Part shown: positions 29,045 to 37,560 of the stretch, piece by piece | Layout: every line of letters starts with the position of its first letter | How positions within the stretch are numbered: position 1 is the first letter of the stretch | Assembly (NCBI GenBank): GCA_021648025.1 | Contig: JAKITO010000008.1 | Span: 1 to 64,000 of the forward strand | Origin: Paracoccaceae bacterium | GTDB lineage: Bacteria > Pseudomonadota > Alphaproteobacteria > Rhodobacterales > Rhodobacteraceae | Direction: 5' to 3' | DNA length: 64,000 bases | Translations under genes and position numbers: made by a program | Notes under the pieces: model-generated | What the model saw: only the letters and a program-made list of their open reading frames with translations | Told to the model about the DNA's origin: nothing | Databases searched by the model: none

Positions 29045-29446
29045 ATTGCGCGGAAGGCCGGATGGCCGCGAGGGGGCAACCCTTCGAGGAAAGTCCGGAC
29101 TCCACAAGGCAACGGTGCCGGGTAACGCCCGGGCGGGGCAACCCGACGGAAAGCGCCACAGAAATGAAACCGCCCCTATCCGTAGGGGTAAGGATGAAAC
29201 GGTGGGGTAAAAGCCCACCGCGCCTTTGGCAACAAAGGTGGCACGGCAAGCCCCACCAGGAGCAATGCCAAATAGGACCCCCGCGCGGGGCTGGTCCCGC
29301 TCGCGGGATACCGCCCGCCTGATTGCTTTGATCAGGAGGGGTCGGGTTGGCAGCTAAAGGCGTCTGGTAACAGCCGCCGTAGAGGAATGGTCATCGACGG
29401 GGGCAACCCCTGAACAAAATCCGGCTTACAGGCCTTCCGCGCAGTT
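29045..29446 (+). ncRNA. rnpB: RNase P RNA, bacterial class A
   Basis: This is the catalytic RNA that trims the 5' leader of tRNA precursors. The P1 helix is formed by GCGCGGAAGGCC (29048-29059) and GGCCTTCCGCGC (29431-29442). Conserved core pieces are GAGGAAAGTCCGGACTCC, CAGAAATGAAACCGCC, GGTAAAAGCCCACCG, TAGAGGAATGGTC and ACAAAATCCGGCTTACAG. The length of about 400 bases is normal. Ends are estimated from P1. No clear T-rich terminator follows. Confidence 0.97.
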
Positions 29447-29625
29447 GACCGTATCAGACTTCAAGCCCTCCACATGGGCCATCTTGCCGATAACTTCGTC
29501 CAGTGCATCAAATGGAACGACAAGCACCTCATCCCTGTCGGCGACAATCATGTCACCGGTTTCCACCCGCTGAGCCCCAGCTGAATTGGCAACCCGACCC
29601 GCCCCGGCCCGTTGGAGAATGGCGG
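29426..29625 (-). pseudogene. RraA-family aldolase/decarboxylase remnant
   Basis: Two minus-strand frames carry consecutive parts of an RraA-type protein. One has PPFSNGPGRVGLPIQLG (about 29625-29575). The other has QRVETGDMIVADRDEVLVVP and then FDALDEVIGKMAHVEGL, ending at a stop at 29426 inside rnpB. Intact relatives continue for about 30 more residues and have a long N-terminal part, both missing here. A frameshift near 29575 and truncation at both ends mark it as a pseudogene. The match is recalled from the family, not computed. Confidence 0.65.
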
Positions 29626-29656
29626 CGCGGTGGTCTGCGCGGTGGTCTGCGCGGTG
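29625..29656. repeat. 12-bp tandem repeat, 2.7 copies
   Basis: GCGCGGTGGTCT occurs at 29625-29636 and 29637-29648, and its first eight bases recur at 29649-29656. It lies at the edge of the recognisable RraA remnant and was probably produced by slippage after the gene decayed. The stretch 29657-29880 shows no gene. Confidence 0.85.
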
Positions 29657-29881
29657 CTGGGGCGCAATGACGGCTTTTTGATTGCCAGGACCGTCGGTTT
29701 TCCCCTCGGGATGGCGCGTATATCGCAACACCTGAGAGATTGCGCCAACATGGCGCCGTCCGGCTTGCCAGCCACGCGGCGGACCAGGTGGTGTCGTTCT
29801 GATTGTAATGCGTCCGGGCGTGCAATTCCGTCTATCGACGCGGATCGGCACGAAAATGCGGTTTCAGACGTCACAATCGGG

Positions 29882-29909
29882 TTGACAGAGGCCAAGGGCG
29901 CGCTACAAC
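29882..29909 (+). promoter_or_regulatory. Predicted sigma-70 promoter of rpmG
   Basis: TTGACA (29882-29887) is a perfect -35. TACAAC (29904-29909) follows after 16 bases as the -10. The transcript would start near 29916, about 50 bases before the rpmG start codon. Confidence 0.7.
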
Positions 29910-29964
29910 GCGAGCTTCTAGGATTTCCCGAAAGGTCAGAGCCTTTCGTTGCAGGAGAATACCA

Positions 29965-30132
29965 ATGGCGAAGCCAACCACCATCAAGATCCGCCTGAAT
30001 TCAACCGCAGGCACCGGCCATTTTTATGTGACCAAGAAAAATGCCCGCACCATGACCGAAAAGATGGTCATCCGTAAATATGACCCGGTGGTGCGCAAGC
30101 ATGTCGATTATAAAGAAGGCAAGATCAAGTGA
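29965..30132 (+). CDS. rpmG: 50S ribosomal protein L33
   Basis: This 55-residue protein reads [20 protein letters not shown] at the start and ends [10 protein letters not shown], the normal length and sequence style of L33 without the zinc-binding Cys residues. It sits near the tRNA exit site of the large ribosomal subunit. GCAGGAG lies eight bases upstream of the ATG. A damaged second copy of its 3' half is found at 30918-31022. Confidence 0.97.
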   Translation: MAKPTTIKIRLNSTAGTGHFYVTKKNARTMTEKMVIRKYDPVVRKHVDYKEGKIK

Positions 30133-30160
30133 TCTGATCCCTGCCCGAATTACGGATAAT

Positions 30161-30187
30161 GGCTACGCTTGCGCGTGGCCTTTTTCG
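30161..30187 (+). terminator. rpmG terminator
   Basis: GGCTACGC (30161-30168) pairs with GCGTGGCC (30173-30180), allowing one G-U pair, and is followed by TTTTTCG. It ends the rpmG transcript 28 bases past the stop. Confidence 0.8.
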
Positions 30188-30223
30188 TTTCTGCCCCCTT
30201 GCAACTGACATGCAGGTGCAATC

Positions 30224-30910
30224 ATGCCCAAGCACGGACATTTCATAAATCGCAGCATCTGGCTGCGCGCGGTGGTGCTGGGCGCCAATGATGGTATCAT
30301 CTCGACCGCCAGCCTGCTGGTGGGCGTGACTGCCGCCGGGGTCGGCCATGGCGGGGTGCTGTTGACCGGGCTGACCGGGTTGGTGGCCGGGGCGCTGTCC
30401 ATGGCGGCCGGCGAATATGTTTCGGTCTCGGCGCAGCGCGATACCGAGACCGCCGACCTGGCCCGCGAGTTGCACGCGCTTGAGGTTGACCCGGAATACG
30501 AGCTTGGGGAACTGGCGCAGGGGCTTGAGGCCCGAGGCGTATCAGAGCCGCTGGCCTGGCAAGTGGCGCAGCAGATGACCAGCCACGATGCGCTTGATGC
30601 CCATGCCCGCGAGGAACTGGGCCTGACCGACACCGCCGCCGCCAGGCCGGTGCAGGCGGCGTGGGTTTCGGCGCTCAGCTTTGTGATTGGTGGTGCGTTG
30701 CCGTTGGTGGGTGCGTTCCTGTCCCCGCCCGCCTGGGCGGCATGGGTGCTGTCGCTGGCGGCACTGACGGCATTGGCGCTGTTGGGCTTTGCCGGTGCCC
30801 GGCTGGGGGGCGCACCGAGCAGTCCGGCAGTGGCGCGGGTGCTGTTTTGGGGCTGCGTCGCCATGGGGGTGACGGCGGGGCTGGGGCGGATGTTCGGGCT
30901 TGTGATCTGA
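30224..30910 (+). CDS. VIT1/CCC1-family metal transporter
   Basis: This 228-residue membrane protein is of the vacuolar iron transporter family, which moves Fe(II) or Mn(II) out of the cytoplasm. Motifs are [20 protein letters not shown] in helix 1, [20 protein letters not shown] after helix 2, a cytoplasmic helical metal-binding domain rich in Glu/Asp/His, and three C-terminal helices. It lies between rpmG and a broken rpmG copy, which suggests arrival or shuffling by recombination. Confidence 0.9.
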   Translation: MPKHGHFINRSIWLRAVVLGANDGIISTASLLVGVTAAGVGHGGVLLTGLTGLVAGALSMAAGEYVSVSAQRDTETADLARELHALEVDPEYELGELAQGLEARGVSEPLAWQVAQQMTSHDALDAHAREELGLTDTAAARPVQAAWVSALSFVIGGALPLVGAFLSPPAWAAWVLSLAALTALALLGFAGARLGGAPSSPAVARVLFWGCVAMGVTAGLGRMFGLVI

Positions 30911-30917
30911 GTCGGCA

Positions 30918-31022
30918 AAGAAAAGCGCCCGCACCATGACCGAAAATATGGGCATCCGCAAATATGACCCGGTGGTGCGCAAGCATGTCGATTATGTGGT
31001 GCGCAAGATTGCCCGACCCTAA
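30918..31022 (+). pseudogene. Truncated duplicate of the rpmG 3' half
   Basis: 30918-31009 aligns with rpmG 30034-30125 at a constant offset of 884 bases. In the core (30043-30111 versus 30927-30995) 66 of 69 bases match. Reading in frame gives [19 protein letters not shown], close to L33, then VVRKIARP and a stop at 31020-31022. A seven-base block (AAAGAAG in rpmG) is replaced by GTGGTGC, a copy of a nearby GTGGTGCGCAAG. The N-terminal half is missing, so no functional L33 can be made. Confidence 0.9.
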
Positions 31023-31180
31023 GCCTATCAGGCAACCCGGCCCTTTGCTGCTCACTCTGGCTTATGGCGCGCAGAAGGCGCATTCATTGGTACATATACG
31101 CGCCAGGTCGGATGCAGGTGACAGGTCATAGTCGCAAAGTTCGCAGTTCGGACGTAGTTCCAACATCAGGCTTGCCTAAC

Positions 31181-31209
31181 AAAAAAGGGCCGGTCGCAAT
31201 GACCGGCCC
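31181..31209 (-). terminator. Terminator of the Bax inhibitor-1 gene
   Basis: GGGCCGGTC (31187-31195) pairs with GACCGGCCC (31201-31209) around a five-base loop. On the minus strand the stem is followed by TTTTTTG. It lies 24 bases past the stop of the gene at 31234. Confidence 0.9.
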
Positions 31210-31233
31210 GTTTAGATTGCGGTTTTGTTCGCC

Positions 31234-32004
31234 CTATTCGCGGTTGCCAAACAGCATCAGCATCATGACGAACATATTGATAAAGTCGAGGTACAGGCTC
31301 AGTGCGCCCATGATTGCAGCCTTGCCCAGCCATTCGGTATCACCTGAATGGGCCATTTGCAGATAGGTGGTTTTGATCTTTTGCGTGTCATAGGCGGTGA
31401 GGCCGGCAAAGATCAGCACACCGATGGCCGAAATGGCGAACATCATGGCGGGCGATTGCAGGAATATATTGACGACCATTGCCACGATCAGACCAATCAC
31501 CCCCATCATCAGGAAAGTGCCCCAGCCCGACAGGTCCTTTTTGGTGGTATAGCCGTAAAGCGACAGACCAGCAAAAGCGATCGAAGTGATCAGGAACACC
31601 TGAGCGATCGAGCTGGAAGTGTAGATCAGAAAGATCGAGCTGAGCGAGAGGCCCATAACAGCGGCAAACGCATAAAACACCAGCTGCGCCGTGGCCGCCG
31701 ACATCCGGTTGATCATCGCACTAAGGCCGAACACAAACGCCAGAGGCGCAAACATGATCACATACCGCAGGCCAGTGGTGTACAATGTGACACCCAGATC
31801 GGTCAGGTATTTGTCGGTGCCGATCATGTAGCCATTGGGCACGGTTGTCACCGCCAACCCGGAAATCGCCCAGGCCGCAAGGGCGGTGATCAACATGCCG
31901 ACGGACATTGTGCCGTAGACCTTGTTCATATGGGCGCGAAGCCCGGCGTCAATCTCACTGGCGCGGGCGCCAGTGGCCGTTCCAATTGTTTTGTATTCAG
32001 CCAT
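31234..32004 (-). CDS. Bax inhibitor-1/YccA family membrane protein
   Basis: This 256-residue protein has seven hydrophobic helices after a soluble N-terminus of about 35 residues. Family stretches are MNKVYGTMSVGMLITALAAW and the C-terminal ALSLYLDFINMFVMML. Relatives act as pH-dependent calcium leak channels or interact with the membrane protease FtsH. The start at 32004 has GGAGG upstream and gives the usual MAEYKTIG start; a reading from 32043 adds 13 residues without support. Confidence 0.92.
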   Translation of the reverse strand: MAEYKTIGTATGARASEIDAGLRAHMNKVYGTMSVGMLITALAAWAISGLAVTTVPNGYMIGTDKYLTDLGVTLYTTGLRYVIMFAPLAFVFGLSAMINRMSAATAQLVFYAFAAVMGLSLSSIFLIYTSSSIAQVFLITSIAFAGLSLYGYTTKKDLSGWGTFLMMGVIGLIVAMVVNIFLQSPAMMFAISAIGVLIFAGLTAYDTQKIKTTYLQMAHSGDTEWLGKAAIMGALSLYLDFINMFVMMLMLFGNRE

Positions 32005-32133
32005 TTCGTGGGCCTCCATGTTCAATACCAGTTGTGCCGCCAAAGTGTTCTGGCAGCATTCTTAATGAATATCGTCGGAACGACGGGTGTTTTCAAGTAT
32101 TCCCGCGTGAATATTGGTTTAAATACAACAAAT

Positions 32134-32163
32134 ATGGCGGGTCGCTGTCCGGCAACCCGCCAT
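32134..32163 (-). terminator. Terminator of the DUF1127 gene
   Basis: ATGGCGGGT (32134-32142) pairs with ACCCGCCAT (32155-32163) with a 12-base loop. On the minus strand the T-rich run ATTTGTTGTATTT follows. It lies 26 bases beyond the stop of the gene at 32190. Confidence 0.7.
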
Positions 32164-32189
32164 TTAGGCAGAAAAACAGACTTTTCAGG

Positions 32190-32423
32190 TTAAACTTTCC
32201 AGTTGTCCGGCGCATCCCAGAAAGGCCGTTTGGCTTCGGCCTGCGCCTGAGAGCGGGTCAGGCCGATATCCCAAAGCGCCGAATCGTCCAGCGACTTCAG
32301 CTTCTGGCGCTGACGCCAGATGCTGTGTGCATTTGCCAGAGCCGCCAAAATCGAAAGCCGGGGCGCGACCATCTTGGGTGCTGTACGCAGGGAATCGGGG
32401 CAGTTTGCGTTGATCATGGTCAT
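32190..32423 (-). CDS. DUF1127 small protein
   Basis: This 77-residue protein ends with a DUF1127 (YjiS-like) domain, seen in LKSLDDSALWDIGLTRSQAQ and the following KRPFWDAP. Such proteins in alphaproteobacteria are linked to RNA turnover and to phosphate or nitrogen metabolism. AAGGAG sits six bases before the ATG at 32423. It stands alone between two terminators. Confidence 0.88.
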   Translation of the reverse strand: MTMINANCPDSLRTAPKMVAPRLSILAALANAHSIWRQRQKLKSLDDSALWDIGLTRSQAQAEAKRPFWDAPDNWKV

Positions 32424-32560
32424 GTCGGGCTCCTTTCCGGGTACCTGCTCCGGGTTTCTGTGATGATTGATGTCGTTCAGATCAATTTCCTTGATGTGTA
32501 TGGCGAAGTATGACTAATATTGAAAACGAATGTTTGTGCGGCGAACCATCAAGGATTGTG

Positions 32561-33442
32561 ATGATGCGAAATCTCGACATAACCACGTTGCGGTCGTTTG
32601 TTGCCGTGGCTGACACCGGCGGGGTCACCCGCGCCGCCGGGTTCCTGCACCTGACCCAATCGGCGGTGTCGATGCAGCTGAAACGGCTTGAGGAATTGCT
32701 GGGGTTGGAATTGCTGGACCGCTCGGCGCGGACCATTGCGCTGACGGCCTCGGGTGATCAATTGCTGACCTATGCGCGCCGGATGGTGGCACTGAACGAT
32801 GAACTGATCGGGCGGTTGACCCATCAGGCGTTCGAAGGCGAGGTGATACTGGGGGTGCCGCATGACATCGTCTATCCGCTGATCCCGCGGGTGATGCAGC
32901 GGTTCAATGCGGCCTATCCTCGGGTCAAGGTAAAGCTGTTTTCGTCAAATTCGACCGAGTTGAAGGCGCAATATGCGCGCGGCGACTGTGATCTGATCCT
33001 GACCACCGAGGCCGCGTCGACCCCGGACAGCGAAACCATTTGCCAATTGCCGCTGGTCTGGGTTGGCGCCCAAAACGGCATAACCTGGCGTCAAACCCCC
33101 TTGCGGATCGCATTTTGTCGCCAGTGCCTGTTCCGGCCCAGGGTGATCGAAGCTCTGGACCGGGCCGACCTCCAGTGGGACATGATGGTGGATAGTGAAC
33201 GCGACCTGGCGATCGAGGCGACGGTGTCGGCCGATCTGGCGGTGCAGGCGGTGCTGGAAGGCACCGAACCTGCGCATCTGGCCCGCATCGACCACGGTGG
33301 AGCGCTGCCGGAACTGCCGGTCTATATGGTCAACCTGTATGGCGGTGAACTGGGCCGGAGCGAAATTATCGTCGAACTGGCCAATCTGATCCGCCAGACC
33401 TTCGAAAGTTTTGGCGGCAGGCATCTTAAGGCGGTTGGCTAG
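32561..33442 (+). CDS. LysR-family transcriptional regulator
   Basis: The product is 293 residues. The N-terminal winged helix-turn-helix is seen in LDITTLRSFVAVADTGGVTR and TQSAVSMQLKRLEELLG. A periplasmic-binding-like effector domain follows from about residue 90. The start at 32561 (second ATG at 32564) is preceded by AAGGA at 32551-32555; an in-frame ATG at 32510 lacks this. It converges with the quinone reductase gene. The effector and targets are unknown. Confidence 0.92.
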   Translation: MMRNLDITTLRSFVAVADTGGVTRAAGFLHLTQSAVSMQLKRLEELLGLELLDRSARTIALTASGDQLLTYARRMVALNDELIGRLTHQAFEGEVILGVPHDIVYPLIPRVMQRFNAAYPRVKVKLFSSNSTELKAQYARGDCDLILTTEAASTPDSETICQLPLVWVGAQNGITWRQTPLRIAFCRQCLFRPRVIEALDRADLQWDMMVDSERDLAIEATVSADLAVQAVLEGTEPAHLARIDHGGALPELPVYMVNLYGGELGRSEIIVELANLIRQTFESFGGRHLKAVG

Positions 33443-33467
33443 GATCAATGGTCTGACCCTGGAGCAA

Positions 33468-34424
33468 TCACATGGTGACGACAATCTTACCGGTCGAAGT
33501 GCGGTTGCGCAGCATCTCCATGCCTTCGCCGACCCGCGCAAGCGGCAGAATGTGGCTGATATGCGGATGCAGTTTGCCCTCGCCGTACCAACCGATCAGG
33601 GTTTTCAGGCTTGCGTCCACCAGTTCGGGCCGGAATTTCAGATAGCCGCCAAGGTAAAATCCGATCACTGACAGGTTCTTGACCATCAGATGATTGGCCG
33701 GGATTTGCGGCACCCCGCCGCTGGCAAAACCGATGCACAACAGCCGCCCTTCGGGGCGACAGGCGCGAAACGCGGCCTTGAAAACGTCCCCCCCCACCGC
33801 GTCATAAACCACATCCGCACCGCCCAATTCCAGAACCCGCGCCCGCAGATCGTCATCCGCATCAATCAGATGATCCGCCCCGGCGGCCTTGGCCACCGCC
33901 AGCTTGCCTGCGCCGCGCGCCATGGCAATGACCCGCGCGCCCATCAATTTGCCAATCTCAACCGCCGTCAGCCCGACACCGCCGGCCGCCCCGGTCACCA
34001 ACAGGGTCTCGCCCGGTTGCAGGCGGGCGCAATGGGACAGCGCCATGTGGCTGGTGGCATAGGCGATCTGAAAACCGGCGGCATGTTCGAAACTCATCCT
34101 ATCAGGCAGGGGCAAAACGCGGGCCGAATCGAACACGCCTTGTTCGGCCAATCCACCATGACCGGTGAAAACTGCCACCCGATCACCGATTCGCAAACCA
34201 GCCACAGAATCGCCCAAACCGGTGACAATCCCGGCTGATTCCATCCCCAATGTGAACGGCGTGGCCGGAATGTCCTGATATTTTCCATCTTGCATCAAAT
34301 TGTCAGCAAAATTCAGCCCACAAGCCTTTATCGCTAACAGTATCTGCCCCGGCCCGGGCTCCAAAGCGGTGATTTGGCGCAAAGATGCAGGGGCTCCAGG
34401 GTGCGAAATTTCATATGCGTACAT
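33468..34424 (-). CDS. Zinc-independent quinone oxidoreductase (MDR family)
   Basis: This 318-residue enzyme belongs to the NADPH:quinone reductase branch of the medium-chain dehydrogenases. The nucleotide-binding motif is GAAGGVGLTAVEIGKLMGA. It has GLNFADNLMQDGKYQ near the N-terminus and lacks the structural zinc Cys cluster. AAGGGAA precedes the ATG at 34424; an upstream in-frame ATG at 34448 has no ribosome site. The substrate is uncertain (quinone, enone or acrylyl-CoA-type compounds). Confidence 0.88.
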   Translation of the reverse strand: MYAYEISHPGAPASLRQITALEPGPGQILLAIKACGLNFADNLMQDGKYQDIPATPFTLGMESAGIVTGLGDSVAGLRIGDRVAVFTGHGGLAEQGVFDSARVLPLPDRMSFEHAAGFQIAYATSHMALSHCARLQPGETLLVTGAAGGVGLTAVEIGKLMGARVIAMARGAGKLAVAKAAGADHLIDADDDLRARVLELGGADVVYDAVGGDVFKAAFRACRPEGRLLCIGFASGGVPQIPANHLMVKNLSVIGFYLGGYLKFRPELVDASLKTLIGWYGEGKLHPHISHILPLARVGEGMEMLRNRTSTGKIVVTM

Positions 34425-34792
34425 GCTAAGTTTCCCTTGGTTTGTCATAGTTTTCTATTGCATTTTAGTCGAAATATGTTGATCGTATACAGGCATTAAT
34501 CTTGCCTGTTCCCCTCGGATTTGGTTGCATCTTACTGGGTCGGTTTGCACCGCAAAAGCCCCGCTGGAACAGTGTTTTTCCCAGCACGCAACACAACCAG
34601 AGGCGTTTTTTGGCCCATAGTTAATCAACCGCCTTGAATTGAGCGCGAAAGCCCGTAATATTACATTGATCGTGCGGGTTACGCCGCACCTTTGGGGACA
34701 TCAGGAATTTCAAAGCGCCACCTTGGGTGAGGGGATGGCGTTGGGGTTGGTGCACTCGTATAGTAACAATTTTGTGACTGAAGGAGAAATAT
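34425..34792. other. Divergent intergenic region
   Basis: These 368 bases lie between the divergent quinone reductase and XRE regulator genes. I see no gene, no RNA and no strong inverted repeat. It must hold both promoters, but no box is clear enough to call. Confidence 0.5.
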
Positions 34793-35164
34793 ATGACCCA
34801 TCCGGTAGACGTTCATGTGGGCAAACGCGTTCGGCACAGAAGGTGGCTTATTGGCAAGACTCAGCAGCAGTTGGCCGAAAAAGTTGGGATCAAGTTTCAG
34901 CAGATCCAAAAGTATGAAACCGGTGCCAACCGGGTCAGTGCTTCGCGGCTTTGGGATATTGCCGAGGCGCTGGATGTGCCGGTCAGCTTTTTCTTTGAGG
35001 GCCTTGAGGAAGAGCATAAGGAATCGGTGAAATCGTCAGTGCTCCCGGTTGATCTGATGGGTGACAAAGAGGCGCTTGATCTGGTGCGGTCGTATTATTC
35101 GATCCCCGAAAACCAACGCCGCCGGTTGTTCGATCTGGCCCGCGTTCTAAGCGATGTGGCCTGA
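34793..35164 (+). CDS. XRE-family transcriptional regulator
   Basis: This 123-residue protein has a Cro/CI-type helix-turn-helix (residues about 9-65): VGKRVRHRRWLIGKTQQQLA followed by IKFQQIQKYETGANRVSASR. A C-terminal segment ends in ENQRRRLFDLARVL. This short form is widespread in alphaproteobacteria, often in several copies, and has been tied to cell-cycle or phosphate control. GAAGGAGAA precedes the ATG. Confidence 0.88.
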   Translation: MTHPVDVHVGKRVRHRRWLIGKTQQQLAEKVGIKFQQIQKYETGANRVSASRLWDIAEALDVPVSFFFEGLEEEHKESVKSSVLPVDLMGDKEALDLVRSYYSIPENQRRRLFDLARVLSDVA

Positions 35165-35228
35165 ATCTTCGATTGCAGGCAGGCAAATCAACTTGCAAAT
35201 GATCCGGTTGGATGTCACCTGATGACGT

Positions 35229-36020
35229 ATGACATCCAATCAGCCAACTGATCTTGAAATCGCGCATTTGATGGCCGACGCCGCGCGTCTGGCCATCCTT
35301 CCATATTTCCGCACCTCTGGCCTAAAGGCCGAAAACAAATTGACCAGCGGATATGATCCGGTAACGGTGGCCGACCGCGAGGCGGAAACCGCCATGCGGG
35401 ATATTTTGCAACGCCTGCGTCCCGATGATGGCATCTGGGGCGAGGAATTTGGCCAGGTCGCCGGGACCAGCGGACGCACCTGGGTGCTTGATCCGATTGA
35501 CGGCACCCGCGGATTTGTCAGTGGTACGCCAACCTGGGGCGTGCTGATTGCCCTGTCTGACGCCGACGGCCCGTTTCTGGGCATGATCGACCAGCCTTAT
35601 ATCGGCGAGCGGTTTGTCGGCGCACCCGGCGTGGCCGAAATGACCGGACCACAAGGCAAGGCGGCGCTGGCAACCCGGGCCACCACCAGCCTTGATCAGG
35701 CGATATTGTATTCCACCTTTCCAGAAGTCGGCACAAAGGCCGACCGTGCCGGATTTGAGGCTGTATCGGCGCAGGCCTTGCTGACCCGCTATGGCATGGA
35801 TTGCTACGCCTATGCTTTGGTGGCTGCAGGCCAGATTGATCTGGTGATCGAGGCGACGCTGAATGCTTATGATGTCCAGGGCCCGATTGCAGTGGTTCAG
35901 GCGGCGGGTGGCATTGTCACCGACTGGCGGGGCGGCCCGGCGCATCAGGGCGGACGAATATTGGCGGCGGCAAATGCGCAGATTCACGCAGCCGCCCTTG
36001 AGATTTTGCAAGACTATTGA
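35229..36020 (+). CDS. hisN: Histidinol-phosphatase, inositol monophosphatase type
   Basis: This 263-residue enzyme removes phosphate from histidinol phosphate in histidine synthesis. It is of the Mg-dependent IMPase fold: GEEFG and WVLDPIDGTRGF carry the metal ligands, and the second motif is NAYDVQGPIAVVQAAGG. HisN enzymes of actinobacteria and alphaproteobacteria are of this type. Generic inositol phosphatase remains possible because no his genes are nearby. Confidence 0.85.
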   Translation: MTSNQPTDLEIAHLMADAARLAILPYFRTSGLKAENKLTSGYDPVTVADREAETAMRDILQRLRPDDGIWGEEFGQVAGTSGRTWVLDPIDGTRGFVSGTPTWGVLIALSDADGPFLGMIDQPYIGERFVGAPGVAEMTGPQGKAALATRATTSLDQAILYSTFPEVGTKADRAGFEAVSAQALLTRYGMDCYAYALVAAGQIDLVIEATLNAYDVQGPIAVVQAAGGIVTDWRGGPAHQGGRILAAANAQIHAAALEILQDY

Positions 36021-36093
36021 GCGATTGCCGCATTTAGGCTAAAATTGCCACTGGACGTCCGAGTCTTTTAGCCCGTTTTCCATCGGCGCCCGC

Positions 36094-36140
36094 TACACTT
36101 CATGTTTCCGAGGCGGGTCTGAGCGAAGTGTAAAGGACCC
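36094..36140 (+). promoter_or_regulatory. Structured leader, candidate translational riboswitch
   Basis: TACACTTC (36094-36101) pairs perfectly with GAAGTGTA (36125-36132). Inside the loop CCG-AGG-CGG can form a small second stem, giving a P1 / internal loop / P2 layout. GGGTCT (36115-36120) can also pair with AGGACC (36134-36139), which contains the ribosome binding site, making an H-type pseudoknot possible. The start codon is at 36145. The layout resembles translational riboswitches. The NMT1/xanthine class is one candidate because the gene product makes urate. Unproven. Confidence 0.45.
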
Positions 36141-36144
36141 CAAA

Positions 36145-37479
36145 ATGCCTGAAATCCTTATCCAAGATGCCGATACCATCCTGACAATGGACGCGTCCCG
36201 TCGCGAATTGCCCAGTGCCGATATCCTGCTGCGCGACGGCGTGATCGTCGAAATCGGCCCCGGTCTTACCACAACCGGACCCGTGGTTTCGGCCCTTGGC
36301 TGTGTGGTGACACCGGGCCTGGTCAACACCCACCACCACCTTTTCCAGACCCTGACCCGCGCCGTGCCCGGTGGTCAGGACGCGCTGCTGTTTGGCTGGC
36401 TGCAAACACTCTACCCGATCTGGTCGCGCTTTGGCCCCGAGGAAATCCATGTCTCGGCCCTGACCGGATTGGCAGAACTGGCGCTGTCGGGATGTACGCT
36501 CAGTTCCGACCACCTGTACCTTTACCCCAACGGCGCACGTCTGGATGATACCATTGCCGCCGCGTCCGAGATCGGCCTGCGCTTTCACCCCACCCGTGGC
36601 TCCATGAGCATTGGCGAAAGCGATGGCGGCCTGCCGCCGGACGCCCTGGTCGAACAGGAACGCGCCATTCTGAACGACACCATCCGGGTGATTGATGCGT
36701 TTCATGACGCCGCGACCGGCTCGATGTGCCGGGTTGGCATTGCGCCCTGTTCGCCATTTTCCGTCAGTCGTGACCTGATGCGAGACGCCGCCCTGCTGGC
36801 CCGCGACAAAGGGGTGATGCTGCACACCCATCTGGCCGAGAACGACGAAGACATCGCCTATTCCCAAGCCAAATTCGGTTGTCGCCCCGGGCAATACGCC
36901 GAAGATCTCGGCTGGACCGGGCCGGATGTCTGGCATGCCCATTGTGTCAAGCTGAACGGGGCCGAGATTGATCTTTTCGCGCGCTCTCAAACCGGCGTGG
37001 CCCATTGCCCGTGTTCCAACTGCCGTCTTGGCAGCGGTATCGCTCCGGTGCGCGCCATGCGCGATGCGGGCGTCAAGGTCGGTCTTGGGGTTGATGGCTC
37101 GGCCAGCAACGATGCGGGCAATCTGATCCTGGAATCGCGCCAGTCCCTGCTGCTGCAACGGGTCGCCAACGGTGCCGACGCGATGAGTGCGCGCGAAGCA
37201 CTGGAGATCGCCACGCGGGGCGGCGCGGATGTGCTGGGCCGCCCGGATTGCGGGCGGTTGGAGGTCGGCAAACGCGCCGATATCGCCCTTTGGGATGTAA
37301 CGGGCATCGAATCCGCCGGCAGCTGGGACTCGGCGGCCCTGTTGCTGGCCGGCCCCACCCGCGTAAAACACCTGTTTGTCGAAGGTCGTCAGATTGTGAA
37401 CGACGGCCAAATCACCAGCATTGACCTGCCACGCACAATTGAGCGTCAGAATGCTTTGGCCCGCGCTCTGAATTCATAG
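36145..37479 (+). CDS. 8-oxoguanine deaminase-type amidohydrolase
   Basis: This 444-residue enzyme is of the COG0402 amidohydrolase group and most resembles 8-oxoguanine deaminases, which make urate. Metal ligands and catalytic residues are in VNTHHHLFQTLTR (HxH), LHTHLAEN, WHAHCVKL and GLGVDGSASND. AHCPCSNCRLGSG is the signature that separates this group from the guanine deaminase on the other strand. AAAGGA is next to the leader structure. Related s-triazine or isoxanthopterin deaminases are alternatives. Confidence 0.82.
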   Translation: MPEILIQDADTILTMDASRRELPSADILLRDGVIVEIGPGLTTTGPVVSALGCVVTPGLVNTHHHLFQTLTRAVPGGQDALLFGWLQTLYPIWSRFGPEEIHVSALTGLAELALSGCTLSSDHLYLYPNGARLDDTIAAASEIGLRFHPTRGSMSIGESDGGLPPDALVEQERAILNDTIRVIDAFHDAATGSMCRVGIAPCSPFSVSRDLMRDAALLARDKGVMLHTHLAENDEDIAYSQAKFGCRPGQYAEDLGWTGPDVWHAHCVKLNGAEIDLFARSQTGVAHCPCSNCRLGSGIAPVRAMRDAGVKVGLGVDGSASNDAGNLILESRQSLLLQRVANGADAMSAREALEIATRGGADVLGRPDCGRLEVGKRADIALWDVTGIESAGSWDSAALLLAGPTRVKHLFVEGRQIVNDGQITSIDLPRTIERQNALARALNS

Positions 37480-37560
37480 CTGCGTTCCTATTTCATCTTG
37501 CAAAATAAACTCGTGGCCCGTTGCCCGGCAGGGCCTGCGTGCAGGCCCGAGAGGGGGGGC

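Noticed and set aside
29625-29656. Tandem repeat as a CRISPR-like array
   Set aside because: Units are only 12 bases, directly adjacent without spacers, and G/T-rich; simple slippage explains them.
36100-37410. 436-residue minus-strand reading over the 8-oxoguanine deaminase gene
   Set aside because: The plus strand has all catalytic motifs of an amidohydrolase; the antisense frame has none.
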